A DNA stretch of 29,133 nucleotides, from positions 1 through 29,133 of the forward strand of contig MU624717.1 in assembly GCA_025349905.2 (NCBI GenBank), read 5' to 3'. Position numbers and translations under genes: made by a program. Under the pieces are notes generated by a model that ran no database searches, had not been told where the DNA came from, and was given only the letters and a program-made list of their open reading frames with translations. Source of the DNA: Blastocladiella britannica (taxonomy: Eukaryota > Blastocladiomycota > Blastocladiomycetes > Blastocladiales > Blastocladiaceae). Below are positions 1-9,200 of the stretch, one piece after another; the stretch's first letter is position 1, and the number at the start of each line of letters is the position of its first letter.

Positions 1-63
1 TTTTTTTTTTCTTTCTTTTTGGACTTTCGCAAGTGCTTATCATTTTATTGGCTTGGTGGACAG

Positions 64-559
64 CTTCTTGTACCTCGCCCGCGCACTCGTGAGCCAGGCC
101 CGCGTGATCATCGTGGAAGACGATAAGTCTCACCCGACCGCCGATCTCGACAAAGTGCTCAAAATGGCACGCACCCTGGTCCCCCCGACCTCGGCCCTGA
201 TCATCCTGACCACCCGCGTCGACCCCGTGATCGAGTGCCACCACCTTGCCGTCGTGGACGGCGAAGGCACCATTGCTGAAACGGGCGCGCCCTACCAGGT
301 CCTGCTTCTGGGCGGAGCGGCCGTCTCTGCCGCGGGAGTTCTTGTACCCGGACCAGGACACTTACGGCGCCACGTCGAGGCGCTGGGAACGGTGGCGGCG
401 GAGGAGATGTGGGAACGAGCGCGGGGTGCGTGGGATCGTGGCGAGGCGCGAGGCGCGACTGCTGCGGTCCCGACGACGGCGGTGGCGACGCCGACGGGGT
501 GGACGCTGGACCCGGCGTCGGTCGTCCGGGTTCCTCAGCTGAGGCCGCTTGGTGGGTAA
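64..559 (+). CDS. ABC transporter-like protein, C-terminal exon (partial)
   Basis: This is the last exon of a gene that begins left of the window. Bases 1-63 look like the end of an intron: a T-rich tract followed by an acceptor AG at 62-63. The exon then reads FLYLARALVSQARVIIVED, which matches the helix after the ABC signature motif and the Walker B strand of an ABCC-type nucleotide-binding domain. A D-loop/H-loop region (ALIILTTRVDPVIECHHLAV) and a terminal PYQVLL follow, like the usual 'hRL...D.h.VLD.G...E...P..LL' layout. In the family the Walker B ends in D-E and the H-loop carries a His. Here these read E-D and Thr, so ATP hydrolysis at this site is doubtful. About 75 residues of Ala/Arg-rich tail extend beyond the domain, to a TAA at 557-559. 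The family call rests on one short stretch; the upstream exons would settle it. Confidence 0.55.
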
Positions 560-946
560 CAAGATAGAGATATTATAGTATTCGTATACACAAGATTGCA
601 TTATAGTCAATGTACTTTTTACCAAGTGTGTCCAATTTTTTTCTTTCTTGATGTCATCGCCAGCGGCAGTGAGAGCGGCGGCAGGATCCGCGTTGGCAGC
701 TGCGAGATCCGCACTTGCGGCTTTACCTTGGCTGCTAACCCAAGTTTTGCGCTTGAGGATCAAGATCGTTTTTGTTGACGAGCATTTCCACGACGAAAAC
801 GACAAAATGGCGAAGGAGAGCTGAATAGGTTTGGATCCAGGCGGCGAGATTGTGCGCCGGGTCGCACATCACGTTTATATTTGAAGCATTCAAGCAAAGT
901 AAGTTTAGGTCCCCTTTCCACCATAAGTCAAAGGACGAAAGCAAAT
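560..946. other. Intergenic stretch between the ABC-like gene and the 7-TM gene
   Basis: This 387-bp gap holds the A/T-rich 3' flank of the ABC-like gene (560-655) and, on the right, the promoter side of the 7-TM gene. The middle (about 660-870) is more GC-rich and has coding character on the minus strand (see the low-confidence ORF at 735-869). No RNA gene or repeat was seen. Confidence 0.5.
735..869 (-). CDS. Possible small membrane protein (44 aa, may be spliced)
   Basis: A minus-strand ATG at 867-869 opens a 44-residue frame ending in TAG at 735-737. It contains a hydrophobic core (LLRHFVVFVVEMLV), probably one membrane or amphipathic helix, followed by a polar tail NKNDLDPQAQN. Its codons favour C/G in third position, like neighbouring real genes. 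Just downstream on the same strand, another frame is Ala-rich and coding-like (ANADPAAALTAAGDD, about 655-700). A very short intron joining them is conceivable, but I could not find a convincing pair of splice sites or a good stop. The frame would be transcribed divergently from the 7-TM gene, with its start only 77 bp away. No family recognised. Confidence 0.25.
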   Translation of the reverse strand: MCDPAHNLAAWIQTYSALLRHFVVFVVEMLVNKNDLDPQAQNLG

Positions 947-2077
947 ATGTCCTTCATTCCCGCCCCGAGTGAATCAGCCCTAGTCAGCATACACACGACC
1001 TACTGGACGATCGGGATATGTGGTCTTGCAGCAATTATTTCTGCACTCGGGATCCGGCTTGGGTTTCGAAAGGCGTTTCTGCAGCACTACTACTTCCCGA
1101 GCGACTCGCCGTTGCGCTTCATGCCCATGCGATGCCGGTTTCTATTTTACGCCGATGTGCTCGTGATTGGGCTCGCTGCCAATTACTCGTATTACATGTA
1201 CTCGCTGCACTCCTACCGCACCGCACCGATCGTTGTCTTGCGCTCGGTCCACGTTATTATGCTTTACCTGGTTGATGCCCTGTTGACGGTGGGAGTCTGC
1301 ATGCGCTGCGCGGCAATTGTCGCCGTGAGTCCGACCAAGCAGCGCAGGTTTATCCAAGTGGTCGTGGGAGTGTCGTTTCTCGCGGCCCTTTCCATGATTG
1401 GCACCCAGGTACCACCCATCGCCACCTTGTTTCTTCGCGTTCCCCCAGTATCGGCTCGAGCATGGTACGAGGCGCAGTTTTACAGCTTGTACGCCATTCC
1501 GCTGGTGGCCGTGTTCCCGACCTTGTCCATCGCTGGCTCGGCCTGGGCGTTGCGAGCCAACTTGCGACGGCAGCAACCACCAGCAGTTGATGGACGAGCA
1601 GCCATAGGCGCCGAGAAATCAAGGTCAAGTATGCGCTTCTTCCTCGACAAATCGCGCCGCACCTGGTCGAGCACGCTCCCGCACCACCCGGGACTCGCGG
1701 GAGGCGAGACCATCCCGAGAAAGCGACCCTTACAATCCCACCAGCACCACATCTCGTATCCCATCAACCAAACATTCAAGGTGCTGTCCGGGACCTGCAT
1801 TATCGGATGGCTCATTGCTATTGTGGCCACGGCGGTCAAGTGGATCGGCCCCGTCGACATGCAGTCGGTGCAACTGGTGCTGCAGTCGCTCGGGATCTTG
1901 CTCGAAGTGTACTTTGAGCAAGCGGTCAAGTTGTCGCACCAAGTCAAGCGGGCGAGAGGTGCCAGCGCGCACACAGACTACTTTGAAGAGGAGACGGCGG
2001 CTCTCGAGTCGCAGCAATCGCAGCAGCCGCTGCAGACGGCCGGATCGGTCATGTCGGCAATGTCGGCGCCAAAGTAA
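947..2077 (+). CDS. Orphan seven-transmembrane protein (376 aa)
   Basis: This single-exon gene encodes a predicted integral membrane protein. I chose ATG 947 because the frame upstream of it has only a non-ATG start and A/T-rich, UTR-like sequence. Seven hydrophobic segments are visible at about residues 18-40, 63-86, 96-126, 135-163, 178-203, 279-301 and 306-326. The loop between helices 5 and 6 is long (about 75 residues) and basic. A roughly 50-residue Ser/Gln-rich cytoplasmic-type tail follows, ending near MSAMSAPK. The 7-helix topology with a long third inner loop resembles G-protein-coupled receptors. However, I see no DRY or NPxxY motif and no named family, so a receptor role is only inference. 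It is convergent with the small gene at 2088-2364, with 10 bp between the stop codons. Confidence 0.8.
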   Translation: MSFIPAPSESALVSIHTTYWTIGICGLAAIISALGIRLGFRKAFLQHYYFPSDSPLRFMPMRCRFLFYADVLVIGLAANYSYYMYSLHSYRTAPIVVLRSVHVIMLYLVDALLTVGVCMRCAAIVAVSPTKQRRFIQVVVGVSFLAALSMIGTQVPPIATLFLRVPPVSARAWYEAQFYSLYAIPLVAVFPTLSIAGSAWALRANLRRQQPPAVDGRAAIGAEKSRSSMRFFLDKSRRTWSSTLPHHPGLAGGETIPRKRPLQSHQHHISYPINQTFKVLSGTCIIGWLIAIVATAVKWIGPVDMQSVQLVLQSLGILLEVYFEQAVKLSHQVKRARGASAHTDYFEEETAALESQQSQQPLQTAGSVMSAMSAPK

Positions 2078-2087
2078 ATATACGATT

Positions 2088-2364
2088 TTATTTCCGTGGC
2101 GGCAAAGTGGACGACGGCGCATCTGGCACTAGTTCCGAGGCCGCGGCGGCCGCGTCGGCTTGGGCCTTGAGGACCCGCGCCTCTTCCTCGCGCGAGCTGG
2201 CGTGCATTTCAATTCAATTCCATTTATTTATTGGCAAAAGAAGGGTTTAGAGCGACATACTGGCGCGCGATTTCCTCCAGAGGTGCCTTGAAGATGTAAA
2301 TGCCGGACATGACGCCCACCGCGGCGGTCAGAATGTACGGGAACCGGGAGGCAAAGTAATTCAT
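2088..2364 (-). CDS. Small single-TM protein, two exons (70 aa)
   Basis: Exon 1 is 2261-2364, from an ATG at 2362-2364. A 64-nt intron (2197-2260) has a textbook GTATGT donor and a CGCCAG acceptor. Exon 2 is 2088-2196. The product begins MNYFASRFPYILTAAVGVM, forming one membrane helix at about residues 8-26, then a charged segment (FKAPLEEIAR, then HSREEEARVLKAQ) and an Ala/Pro-rich tail ending PPRK. Size and layout (short N-terminus, one helix, charged coiled tail) resemble small mitochondrial inner-membrane accessory proteins, but I cannot name the family. If the intron is retained, the frame ends after 46 residues at a TAA embedded in AATAAATAAA, which suggests a possible short isoform. 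AATAAA also overlaps the true stop codon (plus positions 2087-2092). The gene is divergent from NDUFB2, with a 159-bp shared promoter region. Confidence 0.75.
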
Positions 2365-2523
2365 GTTGTTTCCTTCTCTCTTTTTTCAAAAAAAAAAATC
2401 GTTCAAGTAGGAAAGGTATTGAATTATATGGCCGAGGACCAACGGCCGACCACGCGTCTGCCTGCGTCCGATGATTCTATATTGACGTTCCATTACATAC
2501 ACAGAATACAAAACTTTAAAAAA
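2365..2523. promoter_or_regulatory. Putative bidirectional promoter (small TM gene / NDUFB2)
   Basis: The 159 bp between two divergent start codons must hold the 5' UTRs and core promoters of both genes. It contains an A9 tract (2390-2398, next to a CT-rich tract on the left) and an A-rich leader directly before the NDUFB2 ATG. I see no definite TATA box. The assignment rests on gene arrangement only. Confidence 0.5.
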
Positions 2524-2863
2524 ATGGCTGGCCACGGACCTTCCGCCACCAACTTCCACACCGAGTTCCGAGTGCCGCATGTCGGCCGCGCGCACCGCAT
2601 TGCCGCCACCACCATGGGCGCGACCATGTGGTTCTGGATGATGTACCGCGCAAAGCAGGTATGTGCTCTAGATTTTTTCGCTATGATCCGCCTATGAAAT
2701 ACTCACCTGTACTGTACCATTTTGCAATAGGATATGCCGTACCTCTTGGTCCGTTCACCTCAGTTGTTGTTCATTTACTGCGTAAACTCATTTTTTTGTT
2801 CTCAAAAAAAAATTACAACAGACCAAGCACAAGCCCTGGAACGAGCGTAGCCACGGTCACTAA
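2524..2863 (+). CDS. NDUFB2: NADH:ubiquinone oxidoreductase subunit NDUFB2 (AGGG), 64 aa
   Basis: This is an accessory subunit of the membrane arm of mitochondrial complex I. There are three exons: 2524-2658, an 18-nt microexon at 2731-2748, and 2822-2863. The introns are 72 nt (GTATGT...CAATAG) and 73 nt (GTCCGT...CAACAG), both in phase 0. The spliced product reads MWFWMMYRAKQ + DMPYLL + TKHKPWNERSHGH. This fits the family core, an xMWFWxxYRAKxDGPxxLGxxHPW pattern followed by a His-rich end as in plant and fungal members, without gaps. The hydrophobic stretch MGATMWFWMMY is the single membrane helix. The N-terminus (MAGHGPSATNFHTEFRVPHVG) resembles short family members with no long targeting sequence. 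Skipping the microexon would remove six residues of the conserved core. The identification is from remembered family sequence. Confidence 0.85.
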
Positions 2864-3291
2864 GTTGCTTTTACCTGAATATATACATATTTTCTTCGTT
2901 GATTTGGTGAGGTGAGGGTTGGTTCTGTGAAGATAAAAGAAGAAGGATGGCAACTGGCACGTGCAAAATCGGGAATAATATGCGCAGTTCTCGCGAATAT
3001 TTTTTTTATCAGTCCCACCTCGATTTTTCGCGTCAGGATTAAAAAAAATCTTGCCATACGTCCCCCCGAGTAATTCACAGTAAGCACCGTAATTCCTACT
3101 GCCCACCGCGGTCAGAAACAAAAAAACGAGACCAATTCATTCACTCGTTAAACCAAAACACAGGCAGTCTTTCTCTATCGCATTGACAAAAGAGTAAAAA
3201 ACGATCGCGATATTGATTCTACGACGTTGACGGTCCGTGGTGCCTCTTGACTCGTACCAGTGCAATTTATAACGCGTTTTGCATCAAACAG
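2864..3291. other. Intergenic stretch upstream of midasin
   Basis: This 428 bp of A/T-rich sequence has several A and T homopolymer runs (for example around 2999-3008, 3040-3050 and 3119-3126). It contains the NDUFB2 3' end and the midasin promoter/5' UTR. Open frames here are short and lack the GC-rich third positions of the real genes. No RNA gene was recognised. Confidence 0.6.
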
Positions 3292-6200
3292 ATGATTTCC
3301 AATGCCGCCGCGGACTTGCCGCCGCCAGGCCCAATGATAATCGATGACACACCGATCCCAACCCCTGTAGTGCGCACTACCAGTGCATTTCTATGATTCA
3401 CAAAAAAACTGACATTTGCAATCTGAACCAGCCCACGGTGCCCAACCCAACCGACTTCTCCTTTGATCTCCGCCCGGCCTTGGAGATCCTCCATGCCCGC
3501 CACCGGCCGCGCGAGCCCATCACGCTGCTCTTCCGCGAGCTGACTGCCCACCCGATTGCCGACCGCCACTGCAAGGAGCGCGTCCTGGCGGGCCTCGCCA
3601 ACCTCTTACTCGAGTCTGCGTTTGAGCAGCCCACTGTCAGCGGTATCCCTGCCCTGGCGGACGATGTGATCTCGCTCTTTCGCCCACTTTTGATTGACCT
3701 GGTCGCGCGCGTCATTGCCGACGAGCGTCCCGAGGACCCCACCCGCGAGCCGCGTCAGAGCGCCAAGTCGAAGCGCCGACGTGACCATGAAGGTATGTTC
3801 TTTTACTTTGAGTCAAGTAACGATCAAGACTTGCAAATCGGTAATCCAACCACTTTTCCAGATCCGATTGCAAGCACCTCTGCAGCATGGAACGACTCTG
3901 CAAGAGTACCAGCTGTCGCTGATTTTGGTACCGCACTTTTTTTCCTGGCAGCCTCTGAAAATGCTCATACTTGTAAAAGAAACCTTAGAAGATGCGATGG
4001 ACGTGGACTCACCAGACACCCTCGTCCCCTCACCTGCCACGCGACACGAACGCGTGGCAGTGATGCTTTCCACGGTCGTCATGGCCGCGCCGCAGATTGC
4101 GCCCCTTGCGGCACGCTACTTTGCAACGCACCCACCACCGTGCGATCGCATGTCGCACCTCGCCACCCTATGCACGAGCGACGCGTCATCGTCGTCGTCA
4201 TCCCCTGCGGCTGGAGATTCGCCCGTGGATTCCGAGACCGCCGCCTCCGCACTGGTCACGCTCGAGTCACTGGCCGAGCCCATTCTGGTCGCCACTTACC
4301 GGCTGGCAAGCGCGATCCCGACGCTGCTGGCACGCTGGCCGCACTTGCACAACCTGCAGTCGCTGGCCACCCTCCCCACCATCTCCATGCGCTCGCGCGT
4401 CGCCGCTGGACACATTGTTTCTCTTGCTCTTGGCTTGTCTGACGAAGACCGCACAGTCATTGTCAAGCAGCTCGCTGGCCCCTCCGCGGTCGAGTCCGAA
4501 TACATGTTTTTCGCTCTCGAAGAGCGCGAGACGCACAAAGCCCTTCAGGTTCGCCTCGGAGTCTCGCCATTTACCTCTGATGAGCAAGTCGGCCTTGCGG
4601 CCACGGGCCCGACCCCGGCCCTCGTGGACGCCAGCTTCCTCTCGTCCTATGTGGCGGATGTGTGCGGGATCTTGATTCTCACCGACTCACACGTGCTGCA
4701 CCGTGGCAGTTCCGTTACAGCTACTTCAACTGAGCACGACGACGTTGCGCATGCGCCTCTCATCGAAACGCTCACTACGCGCCGCAACATGTTCTCGACG
4801 GCCCTGGCCCTCTCGCGCGGTGCCCCTGTCCTGCTCGAGGGCGTGACGGGCTCTGGAAAATCGTCGCTCGTGGCCGAACTTGGCCGACGCCTCGGCGTGG
4901 CACCCGCCCGCATCACTTCCGTACACCTGGGAGACGCCGCCGACGCAAAGTCTCTTCTGGGCACCTACGTCGCGACAGCCACCCCCGGCCAGTTTGCGTG
5001 GACCCGAGGCGTCCTTGCCCGCGCAGTGGAGGACGGCCACTGGCTGCTGCTGGAGGATCTCGACCTTGCTTCGCGCGACGTGATTTCGATTCTTGTCCCG
5101 CTCCTGGAAAAGCGCACCTTGTTCATTGCTCAGCGCGGACAGTCCGTGACGGCGCACCCGCAGTTCCGCCTCTTTGCCACCGCCGCCCTGGATCCGTTCA
5201 CGGGCGCACCTCGTGCGGCAGGTGGCGCCGCCCACGCTCTGGGCGCCTCGCTGTGGACGCGCGTGGTTGTTGCTGCCTTGCCGCGCGACGAGCTCACCGT
5301 AGTTCTTACGCGTCGGTTCCCTCGCCTGGCACCGGTTGTGCCCCGTATCGTCGAAACGTACCAGGCAGTACAGCGTGTTGCGCACGACCCGGCCCACCGC
5401 GCAGTCAACCGCGGTGGCGGCCGCTACGTGTCCACGCGCGACGTGGTCCGGTGGTGCACGCGCGCCGACACTTTTGTCGCTGCCCGCGCCCCGCATGGCC
5501 TCAACTACACGGCCGTTGACCTCGACGAAAACGTCATGGACCCACTAGCCCGCGAGGCCGTGGACGTCTTTGCGACCATGATTCCCGCCGTCGATGTGCG
5601 CACCAAGGTTCTGGTGGCCATTTCCACTGCGCTCGGCGTGGTGGTTGACAAGCTCGAGTACCTCCTTGCATCGCAGGCACCCGAGATCCAGTACCGCGAG
5701 CACGAGTTCTCCGTCGGCCGCGTTACCCTTCCGATCCCCGCTGCCCACGCTGCAGCAGTGGCTTCGGGTACGGCCAAGTCGCACCCGTTTGCGACAACCG
5801 CCCACGCCGCGCGTCTCCTGGAGCGCCTGGCCGTGTCGGTATCGGAGCACGAGCCGGTGCTGCTGGTGGGCGAAACCGGAACCGGAAAGACGACTGTCGT
5901 GCAGCACCTGGCCATGACGCTGGGGACCAAGCTGCACGTAATCAACTTGTCGCAGCAGACCGAGGCCAGCGACCTCCTCGGCGGCTTCAAGCCGTCGAAC
6001 GTGCAGTCGCAGATCACGCCGCTCGTGGACGAGTTTTTCGCGCTCTTCTCGTCCACTTTCTCGGTGAAAAAGAACGGCAAGTTCCTCGACCTGGTCCGCA
6101 GGGCGTACGCCAAGACCAAGTACGACGTGCTCATCAAGCTGTTTGCGCAGGCGGTCAAGATGGCGTCTGACCGGTTTGAAAAGGCTGACCAGGCGGCTGA

Positions 6201-9200
6201 TCCGCAGGTACTTGCTGCATCCTCCTCGTCCGCCGCCGCCGCCGCGTCCCCGCAGCAGCGCTCGGCCTGGAAGACGTTTGCTGCGCAGGTGGAGGAGGTG
6301 CGCGCAGTGGTGGCATCACCCGCCAAGCTCATTTTCTCGTTTGTGGAGGGCGCTCTTGTGCAGGCGCTGCGCCGCGGCGACTGGGTGCTCTTGGACGAGG
6401 TCAATTTGGCATCGGCCGAGACCCTGGAGGCGCTGTCGGGGTTACTGGAGCCGAACGGATCGCTGCTGCTGACGGAGCGCGGCGACGAGCGCAACGTCCC
6501 CCGCCACGCCGGTTTCCGCCTGTTTTCGTGCATGAACCCCTCGACCGACGTTGGGAAGCGCGATCTGCCCATCGGTCTGCGCAACCGTTTCGCCGAGTTT
6601 TACGTCGAGTCGCCCGACAACTACCTCGAGGACCTGACGCTGATTGCGCAGTCGTACCTGGCGTCAGTCTCGCACGCCGACACGGCGGTGGTCAACGACG
6701 TGGTCACGCTGTACCTGGCCACCAAGCGCATGGCCGAGAACGAGCTGTACGACGGCGCGGGCACTCGGCCCCACTACTCGCTGCGCACGCTCTCCCGCGC
6801 GCTCTCGTTTGCGTGCACGGTCGCGCCCATGTTTGGCCTCCGCCGCGCCCTCGTCGAAGGGTTTGCCATGACGTTTGCGACGCTCCTCGAGCTCGGGTCG
6901 CAGCCCAAGATGACCGCGGCCATCCACGAGCACCTGCTGCGCGGGAAACTGTCGCTCCTCAAACAACCCGTCGCCCCACCGGCCAATGCCGCCATCAGCG
7001 GCGAGTACGTGCAGTTTAGCTCGTTCTGGCTCCAGCGCGGGAACCACGTCGAAGAGTCCCAGCCGCCGTACATCATGACCCAGTCGGTCGAGCGCAACAT
7101 TGGCAACCTCGCGCGCGCGGTCATGACCGCCAAGTACCCAGTGCTCATTCAGGGCCCGACCTCGTCGGGAAAGACGTCCATGATCGAGTACCTGGCGCAC
7201 GTCACGGGCCACAAGTTTGTGCGCATCAACAACCACGAGCACACGGACCTGCAAGAGTACCTGGGCGGATACGTCTCGGACGACCACGGCCGCCTCGTGT
7301 TCAAGGAGGGCGCGCTGGTCACGGCGCTCAAGGAGGGCCACTGGATCGTGCTGGACGAGCTCAACCTGGCGCCAACTGACGTGCTGGAGGCGCTCAACCG
7401 ACTGCTCGACGATAACCGCGAGCTGTTTGTCGCCGAGACGCAGCAGGTGGTCCGCCCGCACCCGCACTTTATGCTGTTTGCGACCCAGAACCCGCCATCG
7501 TACGGTGGACGGAAAGTGCTGTCGCGCGCGTTCCGGAACCGGTTCCTCGAACTGCACTTTGACGACTTGCCGGACGACGAGCTACTGACGATTCTGGCCG
7601 GCCGGTGCTCGATCGCCCCATCGTACGCCGACGCCATCGTTAAAGTGTACCAGGAGCTGCGCCGCCGCCGCCAGGAATCGCGCATGTTTGATGGGAAGGC
7701 CGCGTTCGTCACGCTGCGTGACCTGTTCCGGTGGGCCAACCGGCCCGTGGTCGGGTACCAGCAGCTGGCCGAGAACGGGTGGATGATTTTGGGCGAGCGC
7801 GTGCGGTCCATGGCCGAGCGCAAGCTGGTGCTCGAGGTGCTCCACGGGATGAAGAAGGGCATTGCCATTGACCCGCTCGCGCTGTACGAGCGCATTTTCC
7901 AAGAGCACAAGGACCGCATCGTCGCCGACGCCAGTCTGGCCGGAATTGTTTGGAACAAGACCATGAAGCGGCTGTTTGCGCTGACCGCGTCGTGCACCGC
8001 CAACCAGGAGCCCGTCCTGCTCGTGGGCGAGACTGGGTGCGGAAAGACCACCGTGTGCCAAGTGCTCGCATCCCTCGACTGCCGGCCGTTGGTGGTTGTC
8101 AATTGCCACCAGCATTCCGAGACGAGCGACTTTATCGGCTCGCAGCGGCCTGTGCGTGGTGGTGCAACTTCGACCGCCACAACATTGGTGGTGGCCGATA
8201 CCGACAGCATGCCGGATGCCGACCCCAGCAGTGCCGTCCATGCCAGCAAGCTCTTTGAGTGGCAGGACGGACCGCTGATTCACGCGATGCGACAGGGCGA
8301 GTACTTTTTGCTGGACGAAATTTCGCTGGCAGACGACTCGGTCCTGGAGCGCCTCAACTCGGTCCTGGAGCCGTCGCGCACCATTGTGATTGCGGAGCGC
8401 GGCGGCGAGGTGGAAAAGATCAAGGCGGTCGACGCGTTCCGGTTCCTGGCCACCATGAACCCCGGCGGCGATTTCGGGAAGAAGGAGCTGTCGCCGGCGC
8501 TGCGCAACCGGTTCACCGAGATTTGGACCGACCAGATCGAGGACTACAACGACCTGCACCAGATCGTGGCGGCCAATCTCGACGGCGACGTGACCACCGC
8601 CACCCTGGTGCTAGACTACGTGACGTGGTTTAAGGACGCGTGCCGCGTGGACCACATGTCGGTGGTGATTTCCATGCGTGACTTGATTGCCTGGGCCGAA
8701 TTCATCTCGGCCACACACGCTACCCTCGGCGGCACCTTGTCGTTCCTCCACGGCGGCGCCATGGTGCTTTTGGACGGCATCAAGAGCGGGTCGTTTGCGA
8801 GCAAGTGCTTGGCGGAGCTGCAGCGCCGCGCTGGTGTCGCCGCTCAGACCATGACGACCGTGCACGCTACCCACGAGCTCTTTGGCATTGGCGCATTCAC
8901 CATCCCGCTCGGCTCGCAGCCGGTGCTGTCGGTGCAGCACTCGTTGGACGCACCCACATCGCGCGAGAACCTCCTGCGCGTTCTCCGCGCTCTCCAGATC
9001 CCGTCCAAGGCGATTCTCCTCGAGGGCAGCCCAGGTGTCGGCAAGACCAGTCTGGTGGCGGCTCTGGCTCGCCTTTCTGGCCACACGCTGGTGCGCATCA
9101 ACCTCAGCGAGCAGACGGACCTGATTGACCTGTTTGGCAGCGATCTGCCCGTGGAGGGCGGTAAGGCCGGCGAGTTTGCGTGGCGCGACGGGCCGTTCCT

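Noticed and set aside
362..805. 147-codon minus-strand frame overlapping the ABC-like exon
   Set aside because: Its second half is the antisense of the ABC-like coding exon and its start is not an ATG; only the 655-869 part has any coding character.
3393..4442. Separate 349-codon gene starting at ATG 3393
   Set aside because: Its first part is midasin exon 2; after about 3928 its frame diverges from the conserved midasin frame and becomes Arg/His-rich shadow sequence.
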